Under the pieces are notes generated by a model. That model saw nothing but the letters and a program-made list of their open reading frames with translations, was not told where the DNA came from and did not search any database. Source: Candidatus Krumholzibacteriota bacterium (lineage in GTDB: Bacteria; Krumholzibacteriota; Krumholzibacteriia; JAJRXK01). From it: DNA of 64,000 nucleotides. The stretch covers positions 62,001-126,000 of the forward strand of contig JAJRXK010000058.1 of the NCBI GenBank assembly GCA_024276305.1, written 5' to 3'. Position 1 is the stretch's first letter; every line of letters begins with the position of its first letter. Shown piece by piece: positions 62,905 to 64,000 of this stretch. Both the position numbers and the translations under genes were made by a program.

Positions 62905-64000
62905 TCAACTCATCTGGACGCTCTGGCCGAGCAGGGATCCGACCTGGTCGCGGAGTTGACTGAAGTTGTAGGGCTTGCCCAGAAATCCGTCCATGCCCAC
63001 CGCCCGACACTTCGCCTGGTCCTCGGGAGTCACGTTGGCCGTGACCGCGCAGATCGGGCAACGGGTCGATCTCCGCGCTTGGACTTCCCGGATACGACAG
63101 GTGGCTTCGTATCCGTCCATCACCGGCATCTGGAGGTCCATGAGAACGAGGTCGTAATCCTGGGCCTCGTACATCTCCACCCCGACCTTCCCGTTTTCGG
63201 CGATCTCCACCTCGAGACCCATCAACTCCAACATTTTCTCCGCCAGCTTTTGGTTGGGCAGAGCATCTTCGATCACCAGCACCCGTCCACTCAGCTTCGT
63301 GCCGACCTTCGAACCTTCGTTCGGCCCCGAGGCACCGCGGGAGTCTCGACGACCTCCCGCCGTGGAAGCGATGCGCCCGAGCTCGCATTCGATGGTGAAG
63401 GTCGACCCCTCTCCGGGCGCGCTCCGAACCGAGATCGACCCTCCCATGGCCTCGGTCAGACTTCGGGTGATCGCCAGCCCGAGTCCGGTCCCTCCATAAT
63501 TGCGAGTGGTGGACGTCCCTGCCTGGACGAAGGGGTCGAAGAGCGAGGACTGGGCTTCCAGAGGGATTCCGATCCCACTGTCCTCGACTTCCAATCGGAT
63601 CTGCGCCCGGTCGTCGCCGCTGGGGCGGCTCGATGCCCGCAGCGTCACGTAGCCCTCTGCCGTGAACTTGATCGCGTTGCCCAGGAGGTTCACGAGCATC
63701 TGACGGACCCGCGTGGGATCCCCCACGACCTGCCCGACCTCGATGCCCGAGGTCTCGACCCGAAGGTCGATTCCCTTGTTCTCCGCGGTGGCGCCCAACA
63801 GGCGCCCCACATCTGCAGCCAGGGCCGCCAGATCGAATTCCTCGTTTTCCAATTCGAGGCGCCCGGCCTCGATTTTCGAGAAGTCGAGAATGTCGTTGAT
63901 CAAGCTCAGAAGAGCATCGCCCGAACTCGCGATGGTCGCCGCGAACTCTGCCTGCTCCTCGTCGAGATCCGTGCTCCGCAACAGCTCGCTCATTCCGAGG
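62905..64000 (-). CDS. Hybrid histidine kinase, C-terminal part (runs off window end)
   Basis: The frame is open to base 64000, so the sensor region lies outside. The visible 364 residues begin just after the phosphoacceptor helix (LGMSELLRSTDLDEEQAEFA). HATPase follows (LLGNAIKFTAEG, DSGIGIP, GTGLGLA, GEGSTFTIE), then one receiver with VLVIEDALPNQK, Asp in LVLMDLQMPVMDGYEAT and Lys in FLGKPYNFS. It ends without an Hpt domain. It is the fourth receiver-carrying kinase in the window. The threonine-dehydrogenase-like gene starts 70 bases downstream. Confidence 0.93.
   Translation of the reverse strand, partial: LGMSELLRSTDLDEEQAEFAATIASSGDALLSLINDILDFSKIEAGRLELENEEFDLAALAADVGRLLGATAENKGIDLRVETSGIEVGQVVGDPTRVRQMLVNLLGNAIKFTAEGYVTLRASSRPSGDDRAQIRLEVEDSGIGIPLEAQSSLFDPFVQAGTSTTRNYGGTGLGLAITRSLTEAMGGSISVRSAPGEGSTFTIECELGRIASTAGGRRDSRGASGPNEGSKVGTKLSGRVLVIEDALPNQKLAEKMLELMGLEVEIAENGKVGVEMYEAQDYDLVLMDLQMPVMDGYEATCRIREVQARRSTRCPICAVTANVTPEDQAKCRAVGMDGFLGKPYNFSQLRDQVGSLLGQSVQMS

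Overview
This window is dense, high-GC chromosomal DNA from a Gram-negative bacterium. It carries two BamA/Omp85-type outer-membrane barrels with POTRA domains, several lipoproteins with lipoboxes, periplasmic binding proteins and an 11-gene complex I operon. There is no rRNA, recognisable tRNA, insertion sequence, phage gene or CRISPR array. The gene mix (four hybrid-type sensor kinases, a CBM9/DUF5916 protein, exported M3 and M49-like peptidases, an Omp85 pair) would suit an uncultured FCB-like or similar lineage, but the phylum cannot be fixed from this sequence.

Layout. 1-5437: the start of a polysaccharide flippase, an Omp85-like protein, an Hsp20 chaperone followed by a large UUCG-capped hairpin, two unknown coupled genes, and a second Omp85-like protein. 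5466-6521: selD, whose catalytic residue is encoded by an in-frame UGA (selenocysteine) followed by a SECIS-like hairpin. 6737-11183: a NYN-acidic linker-S1 protein, a long SppA protease with an extra N-terminal domain, and a TlpA-like thioredoxin. 11318-16768: a BlaI/M56 repressor-protease pair, an OmpR-type two-component system and a small Cys-containing secreted protein. 16694-23446 (minus): agmatinase-like and phosphohexomutase genes, a BarA-like hybrid kinase interrupted by an in-frame TAG, and glucose-6-phosphate isomerase. 23418-27565 (minus): a YhaO/YhaN (Mre11/Rad50-like) pair. 27628-27757 (minus strand): a possible structured RNA ending in an intrinsic terminator. 27831-35289: a CBM9/DUF5916 outer-membrane protein, a kinase-methyltransferase-Nudix cassette, an exported Dcp peptidase and a small lipoprotein.

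35315-46198 (minus) is the nuoABCDHIJKLMN operon with a CusF-like lipoprotein coupled to its end. NuoE, F and G (the NADH dehydrogenase module) are absent here. A divergent ArsR-DUF2087 regulator shares a short promoter region with nuoA, containing a perfect palindrome that overlaps the regulator's -35 box. rlmH overlaps the regulator.

47626-64000: a DUF971 protein; two separate cassettes in which a periplasmic solute-binding protein overlaps a sensor kinase gene without any ABC permease; a queuosine-precursor transporter; a GT4 glycosyltransferase; an M49-like lipoprotein peptidase; a class V aminotransferase next to an L-threonine dehydrogenase-like SDR; and a hybrid kinase cut by the window end. 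Most operons show ATGA or GTGA stop-start overlaps, so translational coupling is a general habit here. The observations most worth checking are the Sec-containing SelD, the amber codon in the hybrid kinase, the permease-less binding-protein/kinase cassettes, the shared nuo/arsR operator and the candidate RNA upstream of yhaO.
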